Below are positions 24,640 through 36,629 of a DNA stretch of 64,000 nt, one piece after another (the first letter of the stretch is position 1; every line of letters starts with the position of its first letter). The DNA is from Daedaleopsis sinensis. Lineage: Eukaryota > Basidiomycota > Agaricomycetes > Polyporales > Polyporaceae. The notes below the pieces were generated by a model. It had not been told where the DNA came from. It saw only the letters and a program-made list of their open reading frames with translations, and did not search any database. The position numbers were made by a program, and so were the translations under genes. The stretch is taken from NCBI GenBank assembly GCA_033807695.1, contig CM066309.1, forward strand, positions 3,410,001 through 3,474,000. The letters are read 5' to 3'.

Positions 24640-25078
24640 AACTATAAAAAGACTAACAAATCACGTAGAGCTTACTGAACGCTCTCTCATAAGGCGCTTT
24701 AGGCGCTGTCCTTTTCCCTCTCGTACGGTCTCTTGTAAGGCGCTTGCAACCGGCGCTCGTAAGGTCGCTTACAACCTCTTACAACGTGTCGCATGACTTA
24801 TAACTAGCCATTATGCGTCACATATAAGGGTTTGTGTATCGCTTACAATGGTCCTTACGAGGCACTTACTATGTTCCGTACAAGGCACTTACAAGTCGGC
24901 TTAGAAGGCTGACAAGCGCTGACAAGTGGCGCTTGGAAGGGTACTTACAAGGGGCGCTATAAGGGCACTTAAAAGCGCGCTTATAAGAATCGCACGCTCT
25001 TATAAACTTTCTTACACTTTATAAGTGCGCCTTTACCTTATGGACCTTATGGACCTTATAAGCGCTTATAAGACTTCA
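24640..25078. repeat. Right subterminal array of CTTATAAG-like palindromes
   Basis: Exact CTTATAAG copies lie at 24980-24987, 25055-25062 and 25065-25072; the last two form an 18-bp perfect palindrome with the GCGC between them. Over a dozen one-mismatch forms (CTTACAAG, CTTGTAAG, CTCATAAG, CTTACAAC) fill the rest, often preceded by GGCG. Confidence 0.7.
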
Positions 25079-25095
25079 AACACTTTTCCGACATA
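25079..25095 (-). repeat. Right terminal inverted repeat of Plavaka-type unit
   Basis: AACACTTTTCCGACATA, the perfect complement of 12799-12815. Confidence 0.75.
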
Positions 25096-25270
25096 GCCGC
25101 CAAGTCCACTGTCACGGTCCACTGGCCGCAATTGCAATTCACCCCTCCGTCGTCGTCTTCAAGCTCACCACTCTTTTTGTCCAGCTCTTTCATCTCAGGC
25201 TTGCGCATACATTACACTCTGATCTGCCTGGCCCCTCTGCTACGGGACACCCCCTTGCCTTTGAACGTAC

Positions 25271-26426
25271 ATGGATGTCCTTCCGGTGACCTCACCAAGC
25301 CCAAGCAATCATGGTGGACAATATCGGACTTCGTCAGGAGCAAGCCGCATACCGATGATATTTCGGAGGTTGCATCGGTTTCAACAGATGGTGCGTCTGG
25401 CAGTACCTATGGGACTCTTCATGTGTGAATGACTCGTGTTGGAAGTAGGACTTCGAACAGGCAGCGTGGCAGTTAACATACCTCTGTCTCGCTCCAAAGA
25501 GAGTGTAAGGTCGTGAGTCTCTCAAGCTATGCGTTAAGCTCACTCTTGTGCAAGATACCGCAACGTCTACTTCCACAAGCGTATGTCATGTCTTTAAATC
25601 CCGCGAAAGTTGTTAACATGTTTCACTATGTAGAAACCAAGAATACGTGGGCACGCGACGACCCCGCCATTTTGATTCTGATTGCGGCGTGTCTATGTGG
25701 TACGTATAAGAGCCTGCGGCCATGGTTTTTGAGCTGACTCTATGCGTGTCGCTTTGCGCTTCACTAGTATCTGCCGTTGCTTGGTCCGTGGTTTACTCTT
25801 ACAGCGTCTGGGGTGCTATTCAGTTAGCCATCCTCATGATCCTCCGCGACTACCTTCTTGTCGGCATCTCGATTGCATCTATCTTGTGGTGAGTCTTCTC
25901 GTGCTTACAAACAACGTTTTCCCATTTCGTCCCTAGGTTCTTCGCGAATCGTGTTCTACTGTCTCCACCAACACATTCAGCACCAAGTGACGCGAATGTC
26001 GAATGGGCGTATGCGTTCGATGTCCACACGAATGCGTTCTTCCCTTTCTACTTGACGCTGTATCTCGCACAGCTGTTCTTGGTGCCCATAATCCTGAAGA
26101 ATAATTGGGTATGTTTATTCGTGTCGAACACTCTGTATCTTGCCGGGTACGTTCACATCGTGTTGTAACTTGTTCGTCGTCACTTACCTTCTTGGCAGAT
26201 TTGCGCAGTATATCTATGGAGTTTACTTGGGGTTGAACAGTGAGCTCAGGCGATTTTGTATATATTGTCAACTCATCTCACAAACTCCCTCTACGCAGCC
26301 CTTCCTTTCCTCGTTCGTACGGAGCTATTGCTTGCGCCGCTGCTGCCTCTCTTCACGGGCTATATAGTGTCCTTGCTCGGCTTCAACATCGCAAAACATG
26401 TACTACCTCTATATTTTGGGTCTTGA
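25271..26426 (+). CDS. GMH1: UNC-50/GMH1 family Golgi membrane protein
   Basis: About seven short introns interrupt the gene, and all junctions join in phase. The start at 25271 (ACATGG) gives MDVLPVTSPSPSN and then RIPMIFRRLHRFQQM, the usual N-terminal entry of fungal UNC-50. It is followed by FEQAAWQLTYLCLAPKRVYR, TKNTWARDDPAILIL, LAILMILRDYLLVGISIA, EWAYAFDVHTNAFFPFYLTL and a C-terminal GYIVSLLGFNIAKHV. There are five to six predicted membrane helices. Yeast Gmh1 is a Golgi membrane protein that interacts with ARF guanine-exchange factors; animal UNC-50 is needed for assembly and trafficking of acetylcholine receptors. The start codon is only 175 bp from the right end of the Plavaka-type unit, which must have displaced upstream promoter sequence. 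Confidence 0.93.
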
Positions 26427-26792
26427 CCTTGTAATGATTTTTCCGACCTCTGGAACACACCGTCTGTCATAATCATATCGCACGGCGAGACTATAAGATG
26501 GATCGACAACTCTGTACTTCGTAGAGGCAAGTGCCGACGCAGAGAAATGAGGCCTGAGGATTAGGCTATGTAGTAAGTAGTTTCGATGACTGTGCGCTAG
26601 CTAAGTACTGGTAGACTCAGGGTAGACTTGGTTACTGGTATCGATTAACCGAGCCTATCTGCTGTTCAAACTCCGCTTCTATGAGCGTTGATTGCACCGC
26701 AGAACAGGTCTTCACCGCCCACCACCATCCTCGCTTCCCGTACCATCGCCGACGACCTTTTTGACGACTGAACGACAAACAGTAACTTCACG
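26427..26792. other. Intergenic, tandem + genes
   Basis: A 366-bp spacer; no gene and no clear TATA box. Confidence 0.5.
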
Positions 26793-29373
26793 ATGAGCTC
26801 GACACAGGCTCACATCCAGAAAGCCATTGACCAGATCCAGGACAAGGGTCCGCTCCCGGAGATTGACTTCACCCAACACCAGCTCGACAATGGGTACACT
26901 ATTAGTACGCAGGAGCGTGTCGTGAAGGAGGTACGTCGTCCAGCGTCACTATGAGCAAGTTAGGAGAGGCGGGCTGAGGCGGGAGAACGGTCGTTAGGTC
27001 CAAGCCCCGGCGATGAGCATCCCCACCGACGACCAGTTTTTCTCGAGAACGGATCCCTCGAAGCCGGACGTTGCGTTCTTGAAGAACCATTTCTACCGCG
27101 AGGGTCGCATCTCCGAGGAGCATGCGCTTTACATCCTCGAGAAAGGCACCGAGATCCTCCGCGCCGAGCCCAATCTCTTGCACGTTGATGCGCCCGTGAC
27201 TGGTACGTTCCGCGTCGACAGTCTCAGACGCATGCGCTTCACAACCCTGACCGACACATCTTTCACCTTGTCCGATGCTCAGTGTGCGGTGATATCCATG
27301 GGCAATACGTGAGTCGAGGTTGCGTCACCTGTCTCTTCGTTTGAACGCTCGCTCACATCTGCGCCTCAACGCAGTATGATTTGATGAAGCTATTCGAGAT
27401 CGGAGGAAATCCCGAGACGACTCGTTATCTGTTTTTGGGAGACTATGTCGACCGGGGTTACTTCAGCATCGAGGTACGTCTTTGGTGTATTTGGACTTTT
27501 CCGATTTGAGCGTCTGACTCTGGGCCGGCAGTGCGTGCTGTATCTGTGGTCGCTCAAAATATGGTATCCCGAGACCCTCTTCCTCCTCCGCGGAAACCAC
27601 GAATGTCGACACTTGACCGACTACTTCACCTTCAAGCTTGAGTGTATGCTCCTCCCCTCCCTTCGAGCGATAAGGCCATCTCACTAATTTCCTATGTCCA
27701 GGCAAACGCAAATACTCTGAGCGCATCTATGATGCGTGTATGCAGTCCTTCTGCGCCCTACCCTTAGCTGCGATCATGAACAAGCAGTTTTTCTGCATCC
27801 ACGGAGGCCTGTCCCCCGAGCTGAACACTCTCGAGGACATTCGTAGCGTAAGTTACCGATCAAGTAACCGAGTTGCGTGCTAAAATCCTCTATATAGATC
27901 GACCGTTTCCGCGAGCCTCCTACACAGGGCCTCATGTGTGACATGCTATGGTCTGATCCGGTGGAAGACTTCGGCCAAGAGAAGACATCCGACAGTTTCG
28001 TTCACAATCACGTACGGGGTTGTTCGTACTTCTTCACGTACGTGTGATTCATCCGACGATCGCGCGCCCGTAACTCATGTGAGTACAGGTACCAAGCAGC
28101 GTGCCAGTTCCTGGAGCGGAACAAGCTGTTGTCGATCATCCGTGCGCACGAGGCACAGGACGCAGGGTATGTCGCTTTAAATCATCGTTCATCTTCAAGC
28201 TGTCATATTCACTCTCGTGTGAAGGTATCGTATGTACCGCAAGACGCGAACGACTGGTTTCCCTTCCGTCATGACCCTCTTCTCCGCACCAAACTACCTG
28301 GATGTGTACAACAACAAGGCTGCCATTCTCAAGTACGAAAGCAATGTCCTCAACATCCGTCAGTTCAACGCGACCCCACATCCGTATTGGTTGCCAAACT
28401 TCATGGATGCGTTCACCTGGAGTTTGCCCTTCGTCGGCGAGAAGAGTGCGTACTATCACGCCGAGCGACGTCATATATGCTGATGAGGGACCCAGTCACC
28501 GATATGTTGTTGGCGATGCTTAACTGCTGCACGAAAGAGGAACTCGAGGAGAGCTCAGACGAGGAGACCCTGATTTCCCCCACACCTTCGGATGAGGCCA
28601 GCGAGCGTCGCAAGGTCATCAAGAACAAGATTCTTGCTGTCGGTCGCATGTCGAGAGTGTTTGCTCTCCTGCGGTATGCCCGCTGTCATCTCATCACTGA
28701 AAGGTCACTAACGCGCGGTGTTTGCAGAGAGGAATCTGAGAAGGTGTCCGAGCTCAAGAGCGTGTCGGGCTCCGCAAGGCTACCTTACGGTACCTTGGCT
28801 TCAGGAGCGGAAGGTATCAAGGAGGCTATCTCTGGCTTCGACGATGCGTACGTCATATCGCACACGTTCTACTTGCCACAATAACTGATCTTCCGCCGCA
28901 GGCGAAAGTCCGATATCGAGAATGAGCGCCTCCCCCCTGAGTTGTACGACCCCGAGTCCGAGGAGGGCAAGGGTCTCATCAACTCTCAGCCAGCCACTCC
29001 CCACGAGGATGTTGTCCCACCAGTCTCGCCTAATGGTGTCGCTGCTGCGCTCGAGCAGGTCATCGCTGGCACCGGCACGACTCCTATCAACACGACGGTA
29101 CCCCCGAGCCCCGGCTCTCCCCTGTCACCGACATCGCCCATATCCTCCTCCACGTCACCCTTCCGGCGTGGTCATGGCCGTCAGGCTAGTCTAGGTACGA
29201 CAATGACCAGTCCCAGCACCCGTCGGCGGAGCTTGGAGAGCACCATGTCGCTCATCCAGGAGGCGTGGGACGGCAAGACGCCCAACCAAGACCCCGAGCT
29301 CGTCAAGCTCGCGGACTCGATCGCGGGCAAAGAGAAGACGGACAGCTCCGGCAGCGGGGCAGCGCCGAGCTAA
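26793..29373 (+). CDS. CNA1: Calcineurin A, catalytic subunit of protein phosphatase 2B
   Basis: Roughly ten exons join in phase. Signature motifs of the metallophosphatase core are all present: [29 protein letters not shown], then [11 protein letters not shown]. After the core come the calcineurin-B-binding helix, a calmodulin-binding segment ([18 protein letters not shown]) and an autoinhibitory element ([16 protein letters not shown]). The C-terminal tail is Ser/Pro-rich with many SP sites and ends in SGSGAAPS. Calcineurin dephosphorylates Crz1-type factors after Ca2+/calmodulin activation and controls stress tolerance, morphology and virulence in fungi. A 34-40-residue N-terminal extension precedes the core, as in other basidiomycetes. 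The enzyme should be functional; no broken motif is seen. Confidence 0.97.
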
Positions 29374-31703
29374 TCACCCGTGGTGGGTTCGGAGGAGGCG
29401 TGCTCTGCTGGTGTATCAGTATTGCATATGGACCGTTCGGCCGAGCGCGTGTGGATGGATGGAAGACGGGTATTCACGGTAGTCTTTGCGTGCACTGTAT
29501 AAACTTGTGGCTGGTGTACTTTCTCTGTTCATGATTCGTTCACTCTTTGTATATTTTAGCCCTCACGAGTCCGTGTGCGTGGCGATACCCTATAAAGTGA
29601 AGCACTCGTCAGTGCGGATAGCTGGAAATCGGTAGCTGTGAGCCTTTTGTTTCTCGATATCCGTGTCGTCTGGTAGGTTCGTACTGGTGGGCACTTCGAT
29701 GATCCAAAGCAACACAACCCTGCCAGGCCATGCCAGGACCGGGGACATTATAACACGAGCCCGAATATGGTTACAAGCTGAGGTTTTCAACGATGTATTC
29801 AGTGCAAACATACGATACATGAGGTAGACTATCCGACTAATAAGACATAAGATCTAAGAGATAAGTGTATTAGCAAGCTTGTCAAAACCTTTGCACGTCC
29901 ATAGAGTCAGATAAGCCGATATTTTCATATTTTCCGACACAGTGACCTCGCCACACCCGGCCTGCAACCATCAAGACGATGAAGGCAGACACGACCCACC
30001 GTCCGCAGAACGAACGGCAAATGGGAGCAGCGAGATATGTGACGGAACGTTCAACGAATGGATGAACTTGTTGTCGTCCTAGACGTGAATAAACGGATTC
30101 TATGCTCACCTAAAAGGAATGTCCCCGGTCTGTTCAAATCCACCTTGCTCCATTGAGAAAACCTGATAAACGAAGAGTCAGCGACGCGTCGAGTAGACGG
30201 AAAATCGCAGAAGAGGATCAGAATTGAGAGTTTTTGGTATGAGGTTGTCCACTAGGAGGTTGCCCTCTCTTTCGGAAGCAGAACTGATAAAGGTTCATCA
30301 TATCGAGTAGAAAAGCTCTGCTCGATACTTGCAATGGACAAAGACTCACCAATGGCGACAGTCGTTGATAGTGAAAGACAGCGGAAGACGCGTCGCGTCC
30401 TCGCGCTTATATTCTTAAAACTGTACAGCCATCGGACTCCGCTCAACTCAGACGGTCCATAGCCAAGCGGAGCTCAAATGCCCGCCCCCAAAAATCGAAC
30501 CGGTCCCGCCTATTTTCTTTTTCTATCCTTCTCTGTCCACCTCTGTCCACTCGTCCCCACACGATTTGTTGACCTGGTTCACGCATAGGCCGCTGAGGAT
30601 TTACAGTCAATCGTGGAAGATGCTTATATAGGTGAGTCTTCTTGCTATGTCGGCTGCGATGAAGATAGTTATATCCATAAACATACGAGTGGCGAACTAA
30701 ACATGAGCCGTACTCACCTAACATGCATCACCAACGGAGCCCTTACCTCTTCTGTTCCATCTTTCTGAATGATCGCTAACCACTCCTCCAGGTACTATAG
30801 CACAATCACGTCGCCAATAAATCAGCTTGTCGGCTAGTGCACGGTGAACGACACATCGCAAACGTCATGGCATACAGCCGTGTTCTGACATCTTCTCTTT
30901 TCTGACGTGAGTTTCTTCTCTTCGGCAGTCTTTTTTCGTTCCCTATTCTTCGTCTGTGATGAGTATTTTCAATTGACAAGCATATGTCCGAACCGCGCAT
31001 GTTGGACAACATATTCCGTCTGAGACTCTTCATCTCGTCATGCGAGACATTCCGTACATGATGCTGACTAGAATGTATACACAGGTCCTATGTTTTTAGA
31101 GGCTGAACACGGCACTCATCTCGGCCCACCGCTATATTGCATCAAGGTGAGCTACCGTTCCTTTGCTCTTGCTCCCTCACAGCCTGTCTATGATTCTTCT
31201 CTCTCTTTCCACCTACATATTCTATGCGGAGCATATATATCATTATGAGGCGCCCCGCGTTTTAGCATAGTCACCTCGCTGGAGATCTATTACTCATAAC
31301 ACCCAATTTTAGCTGAAGTTGTGAGTACTTGCTGCTCGCTCTGGTTTACTGATGTTGCCTGGATGTCGTTCGCCCCTCTGTACGTTCGTAGTACTCTCAA
31401 TCACATTCTTTACAAGAACATATAATACGGTACTCTGAAGCTTGAAAACTTTGACCAGACCGTCTTCTCTTTTGCAATCGCGAAGCCGGAAGGCACCGTC
31501 AAAGACTACTGGTCGACTTGTCACTGGAGCATGAACATAATTAGGCGCCGGGCGCCGAAGACTTTCGGGACCGGCTTATTCCTCTCCATCACCACCCTGT
31601 TGTCTCCCCCCTTTCCACTCTCAGGCCTCCTCACTCGTCCTCGGTGCTGTGTTAACGACCACGCGTCGAGGACATAGTTGCTGTTGTTTACTTTACGACC
31701 ACG
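29374..31703. other. Long intergenic region, no supported gene
   Basis: About 2.3 kb between two + strand genes. All frames are under 100 codons and none shows a domain. Scattered splice-like signals (for example near 30.1-30.7 kb on -) could belong to untranslated exons or a non-coding RNA, but nothing is specific. Confidence 0.5.
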
Positions 31704-33974
31704 ATGAAATCCACGTTCAAAATCGGCCCTCAACACGTCTCAGAGCCATCGGAAGCGTCGTACGCATCGCGCATGTCGTCTTCCTACGAAGACTATTCAA
31801 GGGCCTCTACCCCTGACTCTGCCGCTGCGCTCGAAATGAACTTCAGGAAGGCGGACGTCGACCGGAACTGGAACGAGAAGCCGGAAAATGTCGCTGCAGC
31901 TCATGCCGCGATGGGCATCGAGGAGGACACCGCGGTCCTCGTCGGTGCCGCTGGCAGGCAGCCTGAGGAGGTGTACACTCGCACACTGAGTTGGTGGAGG
32001 GCTGCTATCCGGCGGGCGATCCTGCGGAACGTTGAGCGGGAGTCGAAGTGGTTGGCGGGCATGCAGGTGTGTTACCTTTTCATGGCCCTCCGCTTTCTGT
32101 TGAAATTATCATCAGAGCGCGGTTCGCCATCCTGTTCTCGACGCATACTTCGTCTACACATCCTCACTAGGCACGCATACGTTCTTCATGATCATGCTCC
32201 CCATATTCTTCTTCTTCGGAGCACCCGAATCTGGCCGAGGGTACGTTTGAGTTTAGCTGTATGTGTGCGAAGGTCTCTCCTCACCCTGTCGCGTGATAGC
32301 CTCCTCGTGATGCTCGCCGTCGGCGTATATGTCTCCTCGTTCATTAAGGACCTCTGTTGTGCTCCGCGGCCCTACGCTCCGCCAGTAACCAGGCTTAGTG
32401 AGTCTCCCTCTAGGTTCTAGTCTCTGCTATTCACTCAATAGCTCGGTAGCTATCGGGAGTCACCACTTGGAATATGGTTTCCCCTCCACACACTCTACCA
32501 ACAGTGTCTCCATCGCCCTTTTCTTCTACGATATCCTGCAGCGAGCATACGGCTCCGTCTCCACCATTGCCAAGTCCGCCGCCGAGCATGCTGCATCGTC
32601 AGTGAACACGACCACCGGGCCTTCGGTGGAGTCCATCGTGGAGGTCGAAAGTCTGTTTTCGCAGACAACGTACCAACTCGCGGTCGCTGCGCTGCTCTTC
32701 TACGTCTTCTCGATCGTCTACGGCCGGCTATACACAGGGATGCATTCCTTCACGGATTGCGCGTTCGGCATCGCTCTCGGCGCGGGACTCTGGCGCATAC
32801 ATATCTCCTTCGGTGGATATGTTGACGCATGGGTGCGCGACAACGGCTTCATCGGTACGCGACGACATACTCCGGTGTAGAAGCGCTTACTCACGCGACC
32901 TCCATTTCTACAGTCCCTGCCATTATCATCCCACTCTGCCTCTATCTCGTCCACAGGCATCCGCAACCGGTGGACGACTGCCCGTGCTTCGAGGATGCAA
33001 TTGCATTCGTGTCGGTGGTCATGGGCGAGTTCGTCACGCGATGGTTCATGCTCCACAACGGCTACGATGAGACGTTCTTTACCCACTCGATGCCCGGCAG
33101 CTCGTGGGATACCTGGTCTGATGTCGGGACGTGGTGGTCAACCGCGGGGATCAAAATGGTCATCGGTGCGTCGATCCCTGCATGCCGGCGAGCGAGACTC
33201 TGACATGCTTCATTGCAGGCATCCTGACGATCTTCATCTGGCGTATTGTGGCGAAGTCGTTCTGCCACTTCGTCCTCCCGCCCACCTTCCGGTTCCTCTC
33301 ACACCTGTTCACGCTGCCCCATCGCCGTTTCTACACACCCGCCACGGACTACACGAGCGTGCCCGTGGAGAAGGGGCTGCGTCCGATACCATCGGTCATT
33401 GACCTCCCGGGGATGGTCGAGTACGAGGTCGACGGGGTGGGCGTTAGCGCTGCCGTGCGCAAGAACGGAGCGTACGGAGCCATCAAGCAGCGCGGCGGCA
33501 GGGCTAGACAGGCAGTCTGCGAGAACGAGAAGAGCGCGAAGGGCGAGAAGGGTAAGAAGGACACACAATATTGGACCGAACCGGGCCAGAAGACGCGCGA
33601 CGTGAAGCATTATGATGCCGACGGTGCGTTGTCCTCCATTTACCCCCTTATGCGAGCGGTCGTCGTCGTGGAACACGTTACATGCATCAGTTAAGCTCGG
33701 CTTTTGGCGACCGGGCATGGTTGTTGCTGGGGAAAGTCCTTATCATTTCATCTGCTCGAGCTGTGTCGAGGGCTGGATATCGGGTCGTCTTGTCAAGGGA
33801 CGCCAACCATATCCTGCGTCTTCGCTTTCTCGCTCACCGGTGCAAGAAGCTGATTATAATGATGCGCCCACAGTCCTCACCAAGGTGTTCGTGTACAGTG
33901 GCATCGGGGTCGTCGCGACCGGCGTTGTCCCTGTCATGTTCGAGGTCCTCGGCTGGGGCGTGAAGACGAGCTAG
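31704..33974 (+). CDS. LCB3: Sphingoid long-chain-base-1-phosphate phosphatase (PAP2 family)
   Basis: Several exons join in frame from the ATG at 31704 to the stop at 33974. The three PAP2 phosphatase motifs are present: KDLCCAPRPYAPP (motif 1, about 32349), YGFPSTHSTNSVS (motif 2 with its His, about 32474) and YGRLYTGMHSFTDC (motif 3, about 32719). Eight or so membrane helices surround them, as in yeast Lcb3/Ysr3 and animal SGPP, which remove phosphate from dihydrosphingosine-1-phosphate in the ER and so control ceramide supply. The N-terminal 120 residues are hydrophilic and Ser-rich, ending in ERESKWLAGMQ before the first helix. The conserved PSTH form replaces the PSGH of other PAP2 enzymes, as is usual in this subfamily. 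Confidence 0.9.
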
Positions 33975-34461
33975 ACGGTCATAAACAGCGTGTTGGGTGA
34001 TCTTTGCTCATCCGATGGATTATGGCACGCGTCTTGCGCGTGTATCTAGATGTCTCCTTTGTTGGGATTTTATATCTATGTAAGAGTACTAGCATCTTGT
34101 TTTAATATACCCCGCACAGTATGTACTGTACGAGAGTCTGCGCTGGGCTGCGCCGCGCTTGGGCGACCACGTAGACGTTGCCGCTGCGGACATCGACGGA
34201 GCGGGTGACTTTGGGCAGTGTGCCGAGGGACGCGTAGCAGTGGCACGACGTCCCCGAGATCAAAGATCGCGATTCGCATAGAAAAGTCTGCAGGGTTAGG
34301 GTTAAATGGCGTGCTCCTATAGGTTATTTGTTACGTTTCGGGCTCCGATAGATCTGCTCCCTGTCGGAGTCGACTTAGACCTATCGGAATAGGCAGATGC
34401 ATCAGTTATCGACAACAGGCGCTCGATGTTTGTTTGAATTCTGGAGTGTTCTACCGTCGTT
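33975..34461. other. Intergenic region
   Basis: Between two + strand genes. On the minus strand about 34130-34275 a GC-rich stretch could encode a short peptide (ASLGTLPKVTRSVDVRSGN), but there is no start/splice evidence, so it is not called. Confidence 0.4.
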
Positions 34462-36629
34462 ATGTCAGCACGAGAGGCGCGGGGAGATGAGGGAGAAACC
34501 TTAACGAAAACGACCTTGCACTCCAACCACCACCTCGACGACCAGGACAACATGCTCGTCGACAATCCCGTCCAGCACAACTTCTCGCCCTACACCTCCT
34601 CGTTTGAGGAGTACTTCAACATGGACCTCTTCGCAGGTTCGTCTAACCCGACCGCAGGCTCCAGTGGCTCTTCACCCCGCTCGTCGCCCTCGAACTCCTT
34701 TACCGGTCTCCCTCCCACTCCCCCTGAACCGTTTTCGTTGAACGACATCGCCCTCTCACCCAGCCCATTCTTCTCCCTCACCCAGGAGGAGGATCACTCT
34801 AAGCTCTTTGTCCCCCCCGCCACCACCGCTGCTGGATACGACTTTCTCGCGTCGTATTCCCAGTTGGCGCAGATGAGTAGCCCAGAGTCATCCGGATCTG
34901 GCTCTGGAACGTTTTCTTCAGCGGGTGACTCCCCGAGTGCCATTGATCCCCAGCTCATGCACACCCCTGCCGCATCAAAGGCCGCGAGCGACTTCGACGA
35001 GGATGAGGAACAAGATGACGACGACTGTCCCGACTTCGACGACCTCCAATCCATCTCTGAGGATCACGCTCTCCCGACGATGAAGGTCGGCGGGAAGGGC
35101 AAAGCGAACAGGAAGGGCACCATCCGCGAGGGGGGCATCGTGAAGCGGTCAGCTGGTCAGGACAAGAAAGAGAATAGGGGGCCGTCGGGTATGCTCTCGA
35201 CGACCTCCGCCGATCCAGAGGATTGGCGGCCGACCCCGGAGGAATACAAGAAGATGTCCTCCAAGGAGAAGAGACAACTTCGTAACAAGATCAGCGCGCG
35301 CAACTTCCGTGTCCGGCGAAAGGGTGAATGCTTATTCCCCCGCTCCATGTCGTAGTTACTAACCTAGAGTCTAGAGTACATCACTACCCTTGAAGGCGAT
35401 ATCGCCGACCGAGACAGGCTCATCGATGCCATCCGTACCGAACTGGGCAGCATGAAGAGCGAGAACGTGGCCTTGCGGCAGGAAGTCGACGCGCTCAAGA
35501 AGGCGCTTCTCGATGGCCGTGGTCGTCCAGACACGCCTGTTCTCCCACCCCCCGCCCCCTTGTCTGCTGTCTCCGCGGCCGCACGGGCTGCAACGTCCTC
35601 TCCCGCCCCTACCCCTCGCAGCCCTCTCCTTGCCCCCAACACCCAGAAAGATCTTCCTACATCTCCTCGTCTGGGCGCTCGTGGCTTCTGGGGCGGTGCT
35701 GCTCATGGAATGGGTGGCTTCGGCAGTATCACTCCCGTTCACACTACCTTGGTTCCCGAATGGGGTACCATCCTCAGCGGCAAGGGAGCAACCGGTCGCA
35801 GGAGCCCGGCGTTGCAAGAGAACATCAACCCGAACCTCAACGGTTCGGCTGCTGCGCTTGCGTCGCTTTTGACAAGTCGCGACGAGGAGAAGCCGAAGGA
35901 ACAGCCCAACGCGATGCCTGGCTTCGAGATGTTCGCGGACGCAAACATGTTCACACTCAAGTCTATGGATGCGTATGTGTTCAGATGACTCGTACAGTCT
36001 GTTCCTCTGATACTGATCGTTCGTCTAGCTACCGCATGCACCTCTGGGGCAAAATGGCCCAGCAGCAGGCGGCACAACGCCAGACCCAGGCCCCAGGACA
36101 GAGCCCATCGACTCCTTCCGGGCCCAGCGGTCTTGCGGGCAATGTTCGCCCTCATTACTTCAACAAGAATTCGACGCTTTCGGCCCTCCTTTCTGGCAAG
36201 GCTGCCGCCTCTTCGGTGTCTTCCTCCTCCCCGCTCTTCAACCCGTACCCCTCTCCACCAAACTCGCCCCCTCTGGGTGCTCGTTCCGCCTCCGATGCGC
36301 CTACCGCACAGCATGCGATGCTCGCTACCATGGCGTCGCAAACACTGCTCAGCAAGCTTGGATCTGCCTTCTGGGAAGCGTTCGCTCGCCCTTCTGGAAC
36401 CATCGGCGCCAACGGCAACGCGAAGCAGGAGTGGGACGCGGACAAGGTTCGCCGTGTCATGGAAGGTACCGCAGTCATCCGCGTTGTCGATGTCGAGCCG
36501 CAGACGCAGCCTACCCGCGTGCCGGTCGCCGCCATGTCCAAGCAAGAGAAGGATTGCAAGAAGTGCGCGACTGCCGTCACGGACTTGTTGGCAGAGAGCA
36601 TGGCTAGCTTGAACATAACCCGCAAGTAG
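34462..36629 (+). CDS. bZIP transcription factor
   Basis: Exons 34462-35323, 35375-35972 and 36029-36629 join in phase. The basic region (about residues 268-290) reads KRQLRNKISARNFRVRRKEY; the first intron splits the codon just before EY. A leucine zipper follows with TLEGDIADRDRLIDAIRTEL and ENVALRQEVDALKKALL. The N-x2-S-A-R-N-F-R pattern differs from AP-1 (N-x2-AA-x2-C/S-R) and groups with the fungal RNKxSARxFRxRRKEY type, whose targets are mostly unknown. The N-terminal part is Ser/Pro/acidic and could activate transcription; a central acidic run (DEDEEQDDDDCPDFDD) precedes a basic patch. The C-terminus is low in complexity but ends in a compact Cys-containing segment (KEKDCKKCATAVTDLLAESM). 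An alternative start at 34552 would shorten it by 30 residues. Confidence 0.9.

Larger units (their letters stand above)
12799..25095. mobile_element. Large Plavaka (KDZ)-type DNA transposon unit with cargo
   Basis: The ends are perfect 17-bp inverted repeats, TATGTCGGAAAAGTGTT at 12799-12815 and its complement at 25079-25095. After a 6-bp mismatch on each side the repeat resumes with CTTATAAGC at the same offset. Both ends then carry clusters of CTTATAAG-like palindromes. Between them lie a Plavaka-family transposase (13419-17213), amplified Hsp70 fragments (17.46-20.5 kb) and a DUF6698-like gene (21541-23757). Flanking TA is shared by both sides if the repeat starts at TGTCGG; no longer target duplication is visible. 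The unit sits between the start codons of the WW protein (188 bp away) and UNC-50 (175 bp away). The pairing of ends is seen directly; that all the content moves as one unit is inference, and a nested set of elements is the alternative. Confidence 0.65.

Noticed and set aside
24640..25078. CRISPR-like or telomere-like repeat array
   Set aside because: The units are short, degenerate palindromes without uniform spacers, and the organism is a eukaryote. They fit transposon subterminal motifs better.
34076..34279. Small protein gene on the minus strand
   Set aside because: A readable peptide exists in one frame but there is no start context, no splice signals and no known likeness.
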